DNA from: DATHZQ01 sp963823505
Lineage (GTDB): Bacteria > Actinomycetota > Acidimicrobiia > Spongiisociales > UBA5794
DNA length: 64,000 nt
Direction of reading: 5' to 3'
Assembly: GCA_963823505.1 (NCBI GenBank)
Contig: CAWGLY010000005.1
Location: forward strand, 1,674,001 to 1,738,000
In this document: positions 54,854 through 62,869 of the stretch, one piece after another
How positions within the stretch are numbered: the stretch's first letter is position 1
Layout: every line of letters begins with the position of its first letter
The notes under the pieces: generated by a model
What the model was told of the DNA's origin: nothing
What the model saw: the letters and a program-made list of their open reading frames with translations, nothing else
Database searches by the model: none
Translations under genes and position numbers: made by a program

Positions 54854-55240
54854 CTACTCGTCTCCGAGGTGTTGTTCGGTGATGGCCCAGAGCACATCTT
54901 TGATGCTGGCGATGCCGAGCAGGGTCTGGTCGTCCATGACGGGCAAGTGGCGGTAGCCGGCCGCCACCATCCACACCGCGGCGTCGTCGACGCTCATGTC
55001 GGCGGGTACGGTGTCGGGACCTGGGGTCATCCAGTTGGTCACTACCTCGGTACCGAGGTCGGCCCCCGCGGCAGCTGCCCTGAGCACGTCGCGCTCGGTC
55101 ACGATGCCGGAGAGACCCTCCCGTCCACTCACCCCGAGCGACCCAACGCCTTCACGGACCATGACCACGGCGGCCGCAGCCATGGTTGTTGTCGAGTCGC
55201 ACATCTGGACCGAACCGCCCAGCAGCTCCCTCACTTCCAT
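54854..55240 (-). CDS. Paired CBS-domain protein
   Basis: The product is about 128 aa from ATG 55240, with GAGGAG 7 nt upstream; an earlier ATG at 55279 overlaps the cytochrome gene. Two CBS motifs fill it: SGIVTERDVLRAAAAG and MTPGPDTVPADMSVDDAAVW, then RHLPVMDDQTLLGIASIKDV. CBS pairs sense adenine nucleotides. It is last in the leftward respiratory run, so it may report energy charge to that system. Confidence 0.88.
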   Translation of the reverse strand: MEVRELLGGSVQMCDSTTTMAAAAVVMVREGVGSLGVSGREGLSGIVTERDVLRAAAAGADLGTEVVTNWMTPGPDTVPADMSVDDAAVWMVAAGYRHLPVMDDQTLLGIASIKDVLWAITEQHLGDE

Positions 55241-55265
55241 GACGTGTCTCCTCGCTTGTGCACGA

Positions 55266-55727
55266 TCATTCTCCGCCACCGCCCGGATTCCGCCAGTCTG
55301 GCACGTCGGGGGCGTTCGGCTCCAAAGAGCGGAGGAATGTGGTCACCGCGCTGATCTGCTCCAGCGTCAGCGGGCCGCCGAAATCGATCGAATAGGCGTT
55401 CATCTGCGTTCCCGGGACACCCACTGCGACCAGGACCTCGATCTGCTCATCACTGGCTGACTGGAGGAATTGCTTCGAGTTGAGTGCAGGCCCGATGCCG
55501 CCTTCTCCGCTGACGCCGTGGCATGCGGCACAGTTCAACTGATAGATGCCCTCACCCTGGGTTGCCAACGACTCGAGGTGGGTTTCTCGGGCATCGGCGC
55601 GCGCCGATGGCTCGTAGAGCCGGTAGACCGGGAACACGAGCACCATCAGCACCATGATGACGAAGCCTGCCACCATCCACTTGTTGGTCGCCGCTTCGAG
55701 CTGCGGGTCGGGTGGTCGCTCAGCCAT
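55266..55727 (-). CDS. Membrane-anchored monohaem cytochrome c (reductase subunit)
   Basis: The 153-aa protein (ATG 55727, GGAGGG upstream) has one N-terminal helix (MVAGFVIMVLMVLVFPVYRL) and a c-type haem site CAACH with NCAACHGVSGEGGIGPALN; a Met ligand is likely in GTQMNAY. It is next to Rieske and cytochrome b genes, so it should be the cytochrome c subunit of a quinol:cytochrome c reductase. It overlaps the Rieske gene by 8 bp. Confidence 0.88.
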   Translation of the reverse strand: MAERPPDPQLEAATNKWMVAGFVIMVLMVLVFPVYRLYEPSARADARETHLESLATQGEGIYQLNCAACHGVSGEGGIGPALNSKQFLQSASDEQIEVLVAVGVPGTQMNAYSIDFGGPLTLEQISAVTTFLRSLEPNAPDVPDWRNPGGGGE

Positions 55728-56223
55728 GCGAACCCTCCGCACATGCCGGCCCGCGGACCGGCTCGTCAATCGTCACGACGCCGGGCGCCGGACCCGGTTC
55801 GGCGCTCGAGGTGTCGATTTCGATGATGCCGTCCACGACCGTCGTCGGGTAGCGGTCCATTCCCCGAGGTGCGGGTCCCGACTCGTAGTCGCCGGCACGG
55901 TTGAACACCGACCCGTGGCAGGGGCACTCGAATCGGCCGGACGATGCGCACCACGGCACCCGGCAGCCCAGATGGCTGCACACCTCGGACAAGGCAACGA
56001 TTTCACCGTCGATCTGCGTGAGGTACGCCCTCGCCGCCCGGACCTCGACCACCGAGTCTGTGGGCACAGTGTCGGGAGGCACCGTCCGCACGATGCCGCC
56101 GAAGCCTGCAGTGATTTGTGGCTGCAGCAGATCCCATGTCGTCCACGCGCCGGCTGCGGCGATGAGCCCTGCGCCGATCTTCCATGCGTTGGACAGGAAG
56201 TTGCGCCTCTGGAGGTCCGTCAT
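55720..56223 (-). CDS. Rieske iron-sulfur protein of cytochrome bc complex
   Basis: The 167-aa protein has a Tat-like start (DLQRRNFLSNAWKIGAGLIA) and a Rieske cluster site, CSHLGCRVPW and CPCHGSVFNRAGDY, with both Cys-His pairs and the disulfide Cys pair. It transfers electrons from quinol to cytochrome c. It is operonic with cytochrome b subunits; the stop overlaps the cytochrome c start. Confidence 0.92.
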   Translation of the reverse strand: MTDLQRRNFLSNAWKIGAGLIAAAGAWTTWDLLQPQITAGFGGIVRTVPPDTVPTDSVVEVRAARAYLTQIDGEIVALSEVCSHLGCRVPWCASSGRFECPCHGSVFNRAGDYESGPAPRGMDRYPTTVVDGIIEIDTSSAEPGPAPGVVTIDEPVRGPACAEGSHG

Positions 56224-56744
56224 AGTTCACCGTGCCATTCTTGCCATGGCCACACCCAGCCCCAGTTGGGGCCCCGGAACGCAAAGCCCACGAATGTGAG
56301 TGCGATCCACACCACGAGGAAGATGGTGAACGTGGTGCGGGCGACGCGGCGGGCTCGCGGGTTCAGACTGGGATTCCGGTCGATGTAGGGCAGCGCCGCC
56401 AGTGCGATGATGATCGCACCAGGGACCAGCACGCCGGCCACCAACGGGTGGAAGTGAGCGAGCAGCTCTTGGAGTGCCGCGAAGTACCAAGGAGCCTTCT
56501 CCGGATTGGGCGTGACCGTCGGGTTGGCAATCTCCTTGAGCGGTGCGTCGAATGCCAGGGCAAGGACCAGCACGACGAGGCTGACCGCCAGCGCAGCAAC
56601 TGCGTGGCGGACCAGCAGGTGCGGGAACACCATGACCGGGTCCTCGTCTGGCAGCACCTTGCGATCGCCTGCCGCAGGCTGGCCGGGAACGATGCCGAGC
56701 ACCCTTGTGTTCTTGTCGAGGATCACGGGTTCACGATCAGACAT
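56220..56744 (-). CDS. Cytochrome b C-terminal subunit (subunit IV-like)
   Basis: The 174-aa protein starts at ATG 56744 (SDREPVILDKNTRVLGIVPG). Three hydrophobic helices and the segment NPEKAPWYFAALQELLAHF match the C-terminal half of cytochrome b. The Qo motif PEWY is replaced by APWY, as in some bacterial complexes with split cytochrome b. It completes the cytochrome b encoded upstream and overlaps that gene by 8 bp. Confidence 0.85.
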   Translation of the reverse strand: MSDREPVILDKNTRVLGIVPGQPAAGDRKVLPDEDPVMVFPHLLVRHAVAALAVSLVVLVLALAFDAPLKEIANPTVTPNPEKAPWYFAALQELLAHFHPLVAGVLVPGAIIIALAALPYIDRNPSLNPRARRVARTTFTIFLVVWIALTFVGFAFRGPNWGWVWPWQEWHGEL

Positions 56745-57468
56745 CGTCCACCTCCCGGTCCGTCGTGAGCATCGCATCCTTCCGCCATCTCCACAGGTGA
56801 ATCGTCACGACGACCACCACCAGGAGCGGCAGGACGGCCACATGGAGCACGTAGAAACGCAACAGCGTGGCACTGCCGACGGTTGGCCCGCCGACGAGAA
56901 TGCTTTGCACCTGGTCGCCGAAGATCGGCACGTACCCCGCCATCGATGTGCCCACCGTGACGGCCCAGAACGCCAGCTGATCCCACGGCAACAGGTAGCC
57001 GGTGAAGGACAGGAGCAGCGTCAGCACCAGAAGCACGACGCCGATGACCCAGTTGAACTCCTTGGGGGTCTTGTACGCACCCCGGTAGAAGACCCTCGCC
57101 ATGTGGGCGGCGACGGCGATGACCATCAGATGCGCCGACCAGCGGTGCACATTACGGATGTACTGGCCGAAGGCGATATCGGTTTGGATCGTTTGAATGT
57201 CGCCGTAGGCGTTGGCGGGCGAAGGCACATAGAAGAACATCAGGTAGATGCCTGAAAGCACGAGCGACCCGAAGAGGACGAGCGAGGCGACTCCGAGGAA
57301 CCACGAGTACCGGAACGTCAGCTCCTTGCGGCGGACCTTGACCGGGTAGATGTGAAGGAAGAAGTTCGACCAGTGCCCTGCGGCACGATCACGCTCGGTG
57401 ACCCGATCGGGGCTACGGAAGATCGATCGCCCGACCGTCGTATCCCTGACCCGGTCCATGACGTTCAT
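56737..57468 (-). CDS. Cytochrome b N-terminal subunit (cytochrome b6-like)
   Basis: The 243-aa protein has four helices and two haem-binding His pairs: VHRWSAHLMVIAVAAHMARV (HX13H) and LHVAVLPLLVVVVVTIHLW (HX14H, the b6-type spacing). LLSFTGYLLPWDQLAFWAVT matches the Qo-side region. With the C-terminal subunit, Rieske and cytochrome c it forms a quinol:cytochrome c reductase. Confidence 0.92.
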   Translation of the reverse strand: MNVMDRVRDTTVGRSIFRSPDRVTERDRAAGHWSNFFLHIYPVKVRRKELTFRYSWFLGVASLVLFGSLVLSGIYLMFFYVPSPANAYGDIQTIQTDIAFGQYIRNVHRWSAHLMVIAVAAHMARVFYRGAYKTPKEFNWVIGVVLLVLTLLLSFTGYLLPWDQLAFWAVTVGTSMAGYVPIFGDQVQSILVGGPTVGSATLLRFYVLHVAVLPLLVVVVVTIHLWRWRKDAMLTTDREVDDV

Positions 57469-57492
57469 GTCGTCACCTTCATCACGTCACCT

Positions 57493-59304
57493 TCACGTTG
57501 CGGTCACGGCAAGTTGATTGAGCTGCACCGGCACTCCCACGCCGGTCCACACGCCCATCGACAATGCCTTGGTCGGGCAGCGTTCGATACACAACGCACA
57601 GCGAATGCACGCCTGCTCGTTCAGCGTCAACGCCGTGCCGCCGGGGTGAGCAGGATCGACTTCCTCGGAGGGCACCAGGGCAATCAGGTCGAGCGGGCAC
57701 ACGTCCGCACACAACGCGCACAGCACGCACTTCCCCACGTCGAGCTGGATGTTGGCAAAGCATCGCAGACACCGTTTGGCTTCACAGCGGGCCTGCTCCT
57801 CGGTGAAGCCCATCTCGACCTCCGCCAGGCCGACCCTCCGATCGGTAGGCAGCGTCGGCACGTCGACCCGAGGGATGCGGTCGTAGATGTCATCGAGACG
57901 ATGGAACTGGGCCAACTCCACCATCTGGCCCTCGCGGTGCTGCTCTTCGGCACCACCAAATGCCTTGTGGATGTCCGCTGCAGTGCGGCGGCCGTCTGCA
58001 ATGGCATCGATGAGGGTCCGCGGGCCCTTGGCGGCATCACCACCGGCCCACACGCCCTCGAGGGACGTTGCCCCCGTCTCTGCATCCACCTGGATGGTGC
58101 GCCGCGGCGAGATCTCTGGGCCGTCGGCGCCGAGGGCATCGAGGTCGATGGCCTGGCCGATGGCGAGGATGACGGTGTCGGCCTCGTGCACAACACGGTC
58201 GGTGTCGTCGAACTCGGGGGAGAATCGACCGTTCTCGTCGAACACCGACAGCACGCCGATGGTCTCCAAACCCGTGACGCGCCCGTTGTCCGCCAGCACA
58301 CGAGCCGGTCCCCTGCGGTGGACGAACGTGATGTCCTCGTGACGCGCCTCCTCGAGCTCGAAAGGCGAGGCCGGCATCTCCTCCTCCGACTCCAGCGAGA
58401 TCACGGTGATCTTCTGCGCCCCCGACCGGGCCGCCGAACGAGCTACGTCGATGGCCTCGGTCATCGAGCTGCGGGCGTCGGCATCTTCGTAGTCTGAGGC
58501 CAGGCGTGCTTCTTCGTAGGCCGCGGCACGGAGCGCCGATCGGGCGGCGTCCATGGCGACATCACCACCCCCGATGACGACCACACGCTCGCCAACCTCG
58601 ACCTCGAAGCCTTGGTTGACGTTGATCAAGAACTCGATGGCCTTGAGGACGCCGTCGGACTCGTGGCCCTCGATGTCGAGACCGCGACCAAGCGTGGCAC
58701 CGATGGCCAGGAAGACCGCATCGTGCCTGCGGCGCAGCTCATCGAAGCTGACGTCACGCCCCAGCTTCGTGTGATAGTGCACCTCGACGCCCAGTTCGAC
58801 GATGGCATCCAGCTCGTTCTGGAGCAGGGTGCGATCGAGCCGGTACTCGGGGATACCCAGCTTCATCATCCCGCCGAGCTGGGCGGTGGCCTCGTAGACG
58901 GTGACCTTGTAGCCGTGCCGTCGCAAGTCGTGGGCACACGCCATCCCGGCCGGTCCGCCGCCGACGATGCCGATGCTCTCGGTGCGATCGATCGTGGGGG
59001 CTGCCGCCACGTCGAGCCACGTCTTCCCCGCTCCGGCCTCGACGCCGTACTTCTCGGTGACGAACCGCTTCAGCGCCCTGATGGCGATGGGGCGATCCAC
59101 CTCGCCGCGGCGGCAGGCGTCCTCACAAGGCGCAGCACACACCCTTCCGCACACCGAGGCAAAAGGGTTGGGCAGCCTCGCCGTGAGATACGCACCGAGG
59201 TCGTCGCCGTCGGCGATCGCCGCCACATAGGCTCCGGCGTTCGTGTGCACCGGGCACGCAGCGAGACAGGGGATGTTCTCGTCGTAGAAGTGAAGCGGTT
59301 GCAT
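57493..59304 (-). CDS. GltD/NfnB-like NAD(P)-dependent flavoprotein with ferredoxin domains
   Basis: The 603-aa protein starts at ATG 59304, which overlaps the stop of the upstream gene. The N-terminal Fer4_20-like domain has IPCLAACPVHTNAGAYV and ASVCGRVCAAPCEDACRRG (two cluster sites). The FAD motif is GIVGGGPAGMACAHDLRRHG, the NAD(P) motif is VVVIGGGDVAMDAARSALR, and GVWAGGDAAKGPRTLIDAIA follows. The C-terminus adds two [4Fe-4S] sites, CLRCFANIQLDVGKCVLCAL and CIRCALCIERCPTKAL. The family includes the GltD subunit of glutamate synthase and NfnB. With no gltB here and with bc and oxidase genes around, I infer a link between NAD(P)H or ferredoxin and the quinone chain. Confidence 0.88.
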   Translation of the reverse strand: MQPLHFYDENIPCLAACPVHTNAGAYVAAIADGDDLGAYLTARLPNPFASVCGRVCAAPCEDACRRGEVDRPIAIRALKRFVTEKYGVEAGAGKTWLDVAAAPTIDRTESIGIVGGGPAGMACAHDLRRHGYKVTVYEATAQLGGMMKLGIPEYRLDRTLLQNELDAIVELGVEVHYHTKLGRDVSFDELRRRHDAVFLAIGATLGRGLDIEGHESDGVLKAIEFLINVNQGFEVEVGERVVVIGGGDVAMDAARSALRAAAYEEARLASDYEDADARSSMTEAIDVARSAARSGAQKITVISLESEEEMPASPFELEEARHEDITFVHRRGPARVLADNGRVTGLETIGVLSVFDENGRFSPEFDDTDRVVHEADTVILAIGQAIDLDALGADGPEISPRRTIQVDAETGATSLEGVWAGGDAAKGPRTLIDAIADGRRTAADIHKAFGGAEEQHREGQMVELAQFHRLDDIYDRIPRVDVPTLPTDRRVGLAEVEMGFTEEQARCEAKRCLRCFANIQLDVGKCVLCALCADVCPLDLIALVPSEEVDPAHPGGTALTLNEQACIRCALCIERCPTKALSMGVWTGVGVPVQLNQLAVTAT

Positions 59305-60095
59305 CAGAGCACGTGGTCCCGCTGTCCACGGCGCAGCGCCCACAGCGTGAGCGCCAGGGCCACGAACCACACCCCCGACCCGATGAGATCTTGCACGAGA
59401 CGCGGGGAGCCGCTGACGGTGCTGTTCTGCAGGACGAGGTTGGGAATGACCACGGTGAGGATCGTGACGCCGAGGAAGATCGCCAGCGCCTTCAGCCACG
59501 CCCTGGGCCAGTCGAAGATGTGCCGTTCGTCCTTCGCCAGGACGTAGGGAGCGGCGACGAGGGCGGCCACGACCAGGAACAGGAGGAAGCCGATGCCGTA
59601 GGTGATGACGACGGCGATGGGCAGCTCCGTGCCGGCGACATCGCCCGCCGCCACCTCGGCGCCCTCGGCAGCCGGGGCCGTCAATCCGTTCGCCACGAAT
59701 GCGGCAACGGCCTCCACCTGGGCGTCGTCGAGAAGCTGGAACGCCGGCATCGCACCGTTGTACACCTCGCCGTTGACCTCGAGCTCTCCCGTGAGACCGT
59801 TGCGCACGACCCCTGCTACGTAGGTCTCGTCGAGGACTCGAGGATTGTCGAGCAGGGGCGGAAACGCCCCGGCGAGACCGCCCCCGTCCGCCTGGTGACA
59901 CGCAACGCAGTTGGCGTCGTAGACCTCTTGGCCCTGCCGCAGAAGCTCGGCCCGCGGGTCTTCTTCGGTCGTGGCGCCCTCATCGGTTGCCGACGCCGCA
60001 GCCCCCTGCAAGACGAGGAAGAACACGACGCCGAACACGAGCAACCACCCGCGCCGAAGACGGGTGCCCTCCCTGAGAACGCGTGTGTCTCGCAC
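59304..60095 (-). CDS. Membrane cytochrome c with C-terminal helices
   Basis: The product is about 263 aa from GTG 60095 (RDTRVLREGTRLRRGW). A signal or anchor helix (LLVFGVVFFLVLQGAAASA) is followed by a haem domain with CVACHQADGGGLAGAFPPLL and a likely Met ligand in AMPAFQLLDD. Three helices then come at the C-terminus (ITYGIGFLLFLVVAALVAAP, LAIFLGVTILTVVIPNLV, GVWFVALALTLWAL). The combination is uncommon: cytochrome c plus a membrane tail. It could carry electrons between the bc complex and the divergent ba3 oxidase. GTG 60095 is chosen as the start before the hydrophobic signal; the longer frame runs over the divergent promoter. Confidence 0.82.
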   Translation of the reverse strand: MRDTRVLREGTRLRRGWLLVFGVVFFLVLQGAAASATDEGATTEEDPRAELLRQGQEVYDANCVACHQADGGGLAGAFPPLLDNPRVLDETYVAGVVRNGLTGELEVNGEVYNGAMPAFQLLDDAQVEAVAAFVANGLTAPAAEGAEVAAGDVAGTELPIAVVITYGIGFLLFLVVAALVAAPYVLAKDERHIFDWPRAWLKALAIFLGVTILTVVIPNLVLQNSTVSGSPRLVQDLIGSGVWFVALALTLWALRRGQRDHVL

Positions 60096-60154
60096 GGCGT
60101 CGATCGTATGGGCCTCGTCGTTGCCGCGAACTGGGCCATGTGTCGCGCCTACGA

Positions 60155-60188
60155 GGGACCTTTTCCCCGGGAAACCTGGGACCCAGGT
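60155..60188. promoter_or_regulatory. Palindromes in the divergent oxidase promoter
   Basis: ACCTGGG-A-CCCAGGT (60174-60188) is a perfect 15-bp palindrome. Just before it, GGGACCTTTTCCCC (60155-60168) matches 10 of 14 bases of the DevR core. Both lie in the 142-bp gap between the membrane cytochrome c (start 60095) and the small oxidase subunit (start 60238), a likely control point for respiratory genes. Confidence 0.4.
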
Positions 60189-60237
60189 CACCAGTGTCGG
60201 CACCAGCGATCGCCAACATCCCTGGGAGGGATCCTGC

Positions 60238-60387
60238 ATGCCCGATGACACGGGGGTCACCGACGACTTCGATGCAACGTTCCGTCCGACCGGCACGGTG
60301 ACAGTCGTTGCCCTGTTCGTCGTCGTCCTCATCCTGCTGTGGCTGTCGATCTACCTCATCCTGCTGGCGAGGGGGGTCACCACATGA
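60238..60387 (+). CDS. Small single-helix subunit of ba3-type oxidase (IIa-like)
   Basis: The 49-aa protein starts at ATG 60238 with GGGAGGG upstream. One helix (TVVALFVVVLILLWLSIYLI) fills its second half. Its place directly before subunit II, with a stop overlapping that start (ATGA), matches the small subunit IIa (CbaD-like) of ba3 oxidases. Such short genes are often missed. Confidence 0.75.
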   Translation: MPDDTGVTDDFDATFRPTGTVTVVALFVVVLILLWLSIYLILLARGVTT

Positions 60388-60929
60388 GCGACGAGCCAAC
60401 CGCTCCTGAGGTACCGAAAGCCCAAGTCCCGAGCGGGGAGTGGATCGACCCGATCGAACGAAACTGGTTCCGCTTCTCGATCGTCCTCCTGGTGGCGTTT
60501 GCCATCACCGTCGGCATCGCCGGCTTCGCCCTGGGGTTCCAGCTTCCCGGCGATGCGGGGCGCGTCGACCCGAACACCGTGGCCGACGTGCCACCCTTCA
60601 ACGAGCCCGGCCTCCGTGAGCTCTCGCCTGGTGAGTACGAGGTCTACATGCTCTCCGAGCAGTTCCTGTACAACCCCAACACGATCACCGTGCCGCAAGG
60701 CGCCTCCGTCACGTTCTACATCACGAGCACAGACGTCCAGCACGGCTTCAAGCTGCAGGACACCAACGTCAACATGATGATCGTGCCTGGGCGGGTGTCG
60801 AAGCTCAGCGCACAATTCGACGACCCTGGGGAATACCCGTTCATATGTCACGAATTCTGCGGACTCGGCCATGCTGCGATGTTCGGCCGCCTGATCGTTG
60901 AGCCGGCGGCCGAAGCAGGAGGGGAGTAG
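60384..60929 (+). CDS. Cytochrome c oxidase subunit II (CuA), ba3 type
   Basis: The 181-aa protein has one N-terminal helix (FSIVLLVAFAITVGIAGFAL) and a cupredoxin domain with the CuA ligands: VQHGFKL, then CHEFCGLGHAAM (two Cys, Glu carbonyl, His and Met). It takes electrons from cytochrome c and passes them to subunit I. A single helix and short length mark the ba3 branch. Confidence 0.92.
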   Translation: MSDEPTAPEVPKAQVPSGEWIDPIERNWFRFSIVLLVAFAITVGIAGFALGFQLPGDAGRVDPNTVADVPPFNEPGLRELSPGEYEVYMLSEQFLYNPNTITVPQGASVTFYITSTDVQHGFKLQDTNVNMMIVPGRVSKLSAQFDDPGEYPFICHEFCGLGHAAMFGRLIVEPAAEAGGE

Positions 60930-60933
60930 CACC

Positions 60934-62592
60934 GTGCTGGTCACCGAGACAACCACGTACGAGCCCACACAACAGGAAAAGCGGTTCATCGGGCTCCATC
61001 TGTTCTTTGCGATCCTGGCGCTGTCGATCGGGAGCCTGTTCGGGCCCCTGCAGGCCTTCGAGTACTCGGGCCTCGATCTCTACCCCTACCTCGAGCCGCT
61101 GTTCAAGTCCTACTACCAGGGGCTGACGTTGCACGGCGTGCTGAACGCCCTCGTGTGGACGACATTCTTCATCACGGGCTTCCTGACCCTGATGATGTTG
61201 AAGGGCCTCAAACGCCCGCTGGTGTACCCCAGACTGAACCAGACGGGTTTCTGGACCATGGTCGCCGGTCTCCTCATCACCGCGGTCCCACTGTTGCTCG
61301 ACCAGGCGACCGTGCTCTATACGTTCTACCCACCCCTCGAGGCGAGTGCCTTGTTCTACATCGGGCTCACCCTCGTCGTCGTGGGCAGCTGGATCGAGGG
61401 CTACGGGTTCTTCTTCACCTATCGGGCATGGCGCAAGGAGAACCCGGGCATCCGCACCCCCTTCGTGTCGTTTGCGTCGCTGATCACGATGGCGTTGTGG
61501 CAGGGCGCCACGCTCGGGATCGCCGTCGAGATCCTCACCATGCTCCTCCCCTACTCCTTTGGGCTCATCGACGGCACCGACCCTGAGCTGGCCAGGACGT
61601 ATTTCTGGTTCACCGGACACCCGCTCGTGTACTTCTGGCTGCTCCCGGCGTACCTGTCGTGGTACGGGCTGCTGCCGCGGCAGGCCGGCGGCAAGCTGTT
61701 CAGCGATGCCCTGGCCCGGCTCGCCTTCTGGCTGTTCCTCCTGCTGTCGATCCCCGTCGGGTTCCACCACCAGTTCGCCGACCCGGGAATCCCGCAAGGC
61801 TGGAAGGGCATTCACGCCGTGTTGACGTACGGCGTCGCCTTCCCGTCGCTGCTCACGCTGTTCACGGTGGTCGCCTCGCTCGAGTATGCGGGCAGGCGCC
61901 GTGGCGGCCAAGGTCGCCTCGGCTGGATCAGGACGCTGCCGTGGGGTGATCCTTCTGTGTCCGCACAGCTGCTCGCCGGCATCTTGTTCATTTTCGGCGG
62001 GATCGGCGGCATCACCAACGCCTCGTACGACCTCAACCTCGTGGTTCACAACACAGCGTGGATCGTCGGTCACTTCCACCTCACGGTCGCCACGGCCGTC
62101 ACGCTGTCGTTCATGGGTATCAGCTACTGGCTGGTCCCCTACCTCACAGGCAACAGGCTCTGGAAGCCCAAGTGGGCGGTTGCCCAGACGTGGATCTGGT
62201 TCGTTGGGATGATCATCTTCTCGAACGCACTGCACGTGCTCGGGCTGCTGGGAGCCCCCCGGCGCACCCCCCTGGGCAGTGCACCGTACGTGCCGGAGGA
62301 GTGGGCTGGGCATCTGTTCAGGGTCGGCGTCGGCGGCGGAATCCTCTTCGTAGGCGTGGTGCTCTACGTGCTGATCATGATTCGCACCACCTGGAGCAAG
62401 GACAAGATCCCCGCGGGGGAGGCCATCGAGGTCCCGATCGCGGAGTCACTGCACGATCCTCAGCAGACACCCGAGTTCCTCGACCGGTGGCGGCCGTGGC
62501 TGGTCGCCACCGTCGCGTTGGTCCTGATCGGATACGGTCCGCAACTCCTCGACATGCTGCTCAATATCCAGCTGACCTCGCCCGGGTACTGA
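60934..62592 (+). CDS. Cytochrome c oxidase subunit I, ba3 type (B-family haem-copper oxygen reductase)
   Basis: The 552-aa protein from GTG 60934 has a strong GGAGGGGAG upstream, which decides against the earlier in-frame ATG at 60898. Twelve-plus helices hold the low-spin haem His (LTLHGVLNALVWT), the CuB His and cross-linked Tyr in TGHPLVYFWLLPAYLSWYG, the CuB pair in PVGFHHQFADP, and the haem ligands in VGHFHLTVATAV. It reduces O2 to water, pumping protons by the single-channel B-type scheme, which usually means high O2 affinity. Confidence 0.94.
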   Translation: MLVTETTTYEPTQQEKRFIGLHLFFAILALSIGSLFGPLQAFEYSGLDLYPYLEPLFKSYYQGLTLHGVLNALVWTTFFITGFLTLMMLKGLKRPLVYPRLNQTGFWTMVAGLLITAVPLLLDQATVLYTFYPPLEASALFYIGLTLVVVGSWIEGYGFFFTYRAWRKENPGIRTPFVSFASLITMALWQGATLGIAVEILTMLLPYSFGLIDGTDPELARTYFWFTGHPLVYFWLLPAYLSWYGLLPRQAGGKLFSDALARLAFWLFLLLSIPVGFHHQFADPGIPQGWKGIHAVLTYGVAFPSLLTLFTVVASLEYAGRRRGGQGRLGWIRTLPWGDPSVSAQLLAGILFIFGGIGGITNASYDLNLVVHNTAWIVGHFHLTVATAVTLSFMGISYWLVPYLTGNRLWKPKWAVAQTWIWFVGMIIFSNALHVLGLLGAPRRTPLGSAPYVPEEWAGHLFRVGVGGGILFVGVVLYVLIMIRTTWSKDKIPAGEAIEVPIAESLHDPQQTPEFLDRWRPWLVATVALVLIGYGPQLLDMLLNIQLTSPGY

Positions 62593-62869
62593 GCTTGGAT
62601 CCACCGATTCATGGAGGCGCTCGCCCGGTAGTGCCACCCGCCACATGTGTTGCGCCCTTTCGACATTCACCGGGCGTGACCACGGCGATTCAGCCGCAGC
62701 CTGCGCCGGCATTGGCTGCCTGGCGACCCAGCCGATTCGAACGGTGGATTCAGGCTGAGGGGTGTGGAGCGGTGGGGCCACGGCTTATCAAGCGAGGCCT
62801 GCCGGGCAATCATGACGCATGGTGCTCCGGGGACTGCCCTCGGAGTTGCCGTTTTGCCCTTCCCCGCTC
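62593..62869. other. Intergenic stretch after the oxidase
   Basis: I see no gene, tRNA or clear terminator in the 277 bp between subunit I and the next gene. GC content is slightly lower than in the flanking genes. Confidence 0.5.

Noticed and set aside
57493..59304. Glutamate synthase small subunit (gltD)
   Set aside because: The family fits, but two extra C-terminal ferredoxin sites, no gltB beside it and the respiratory neighbours argue for another role; only a family-level call is made.
62640..62800. Possible tRNA after the oxidase genes
   Set aside because: A TTCGA element is present, but no acceptor stem or anticodon arm can be drawn around it.
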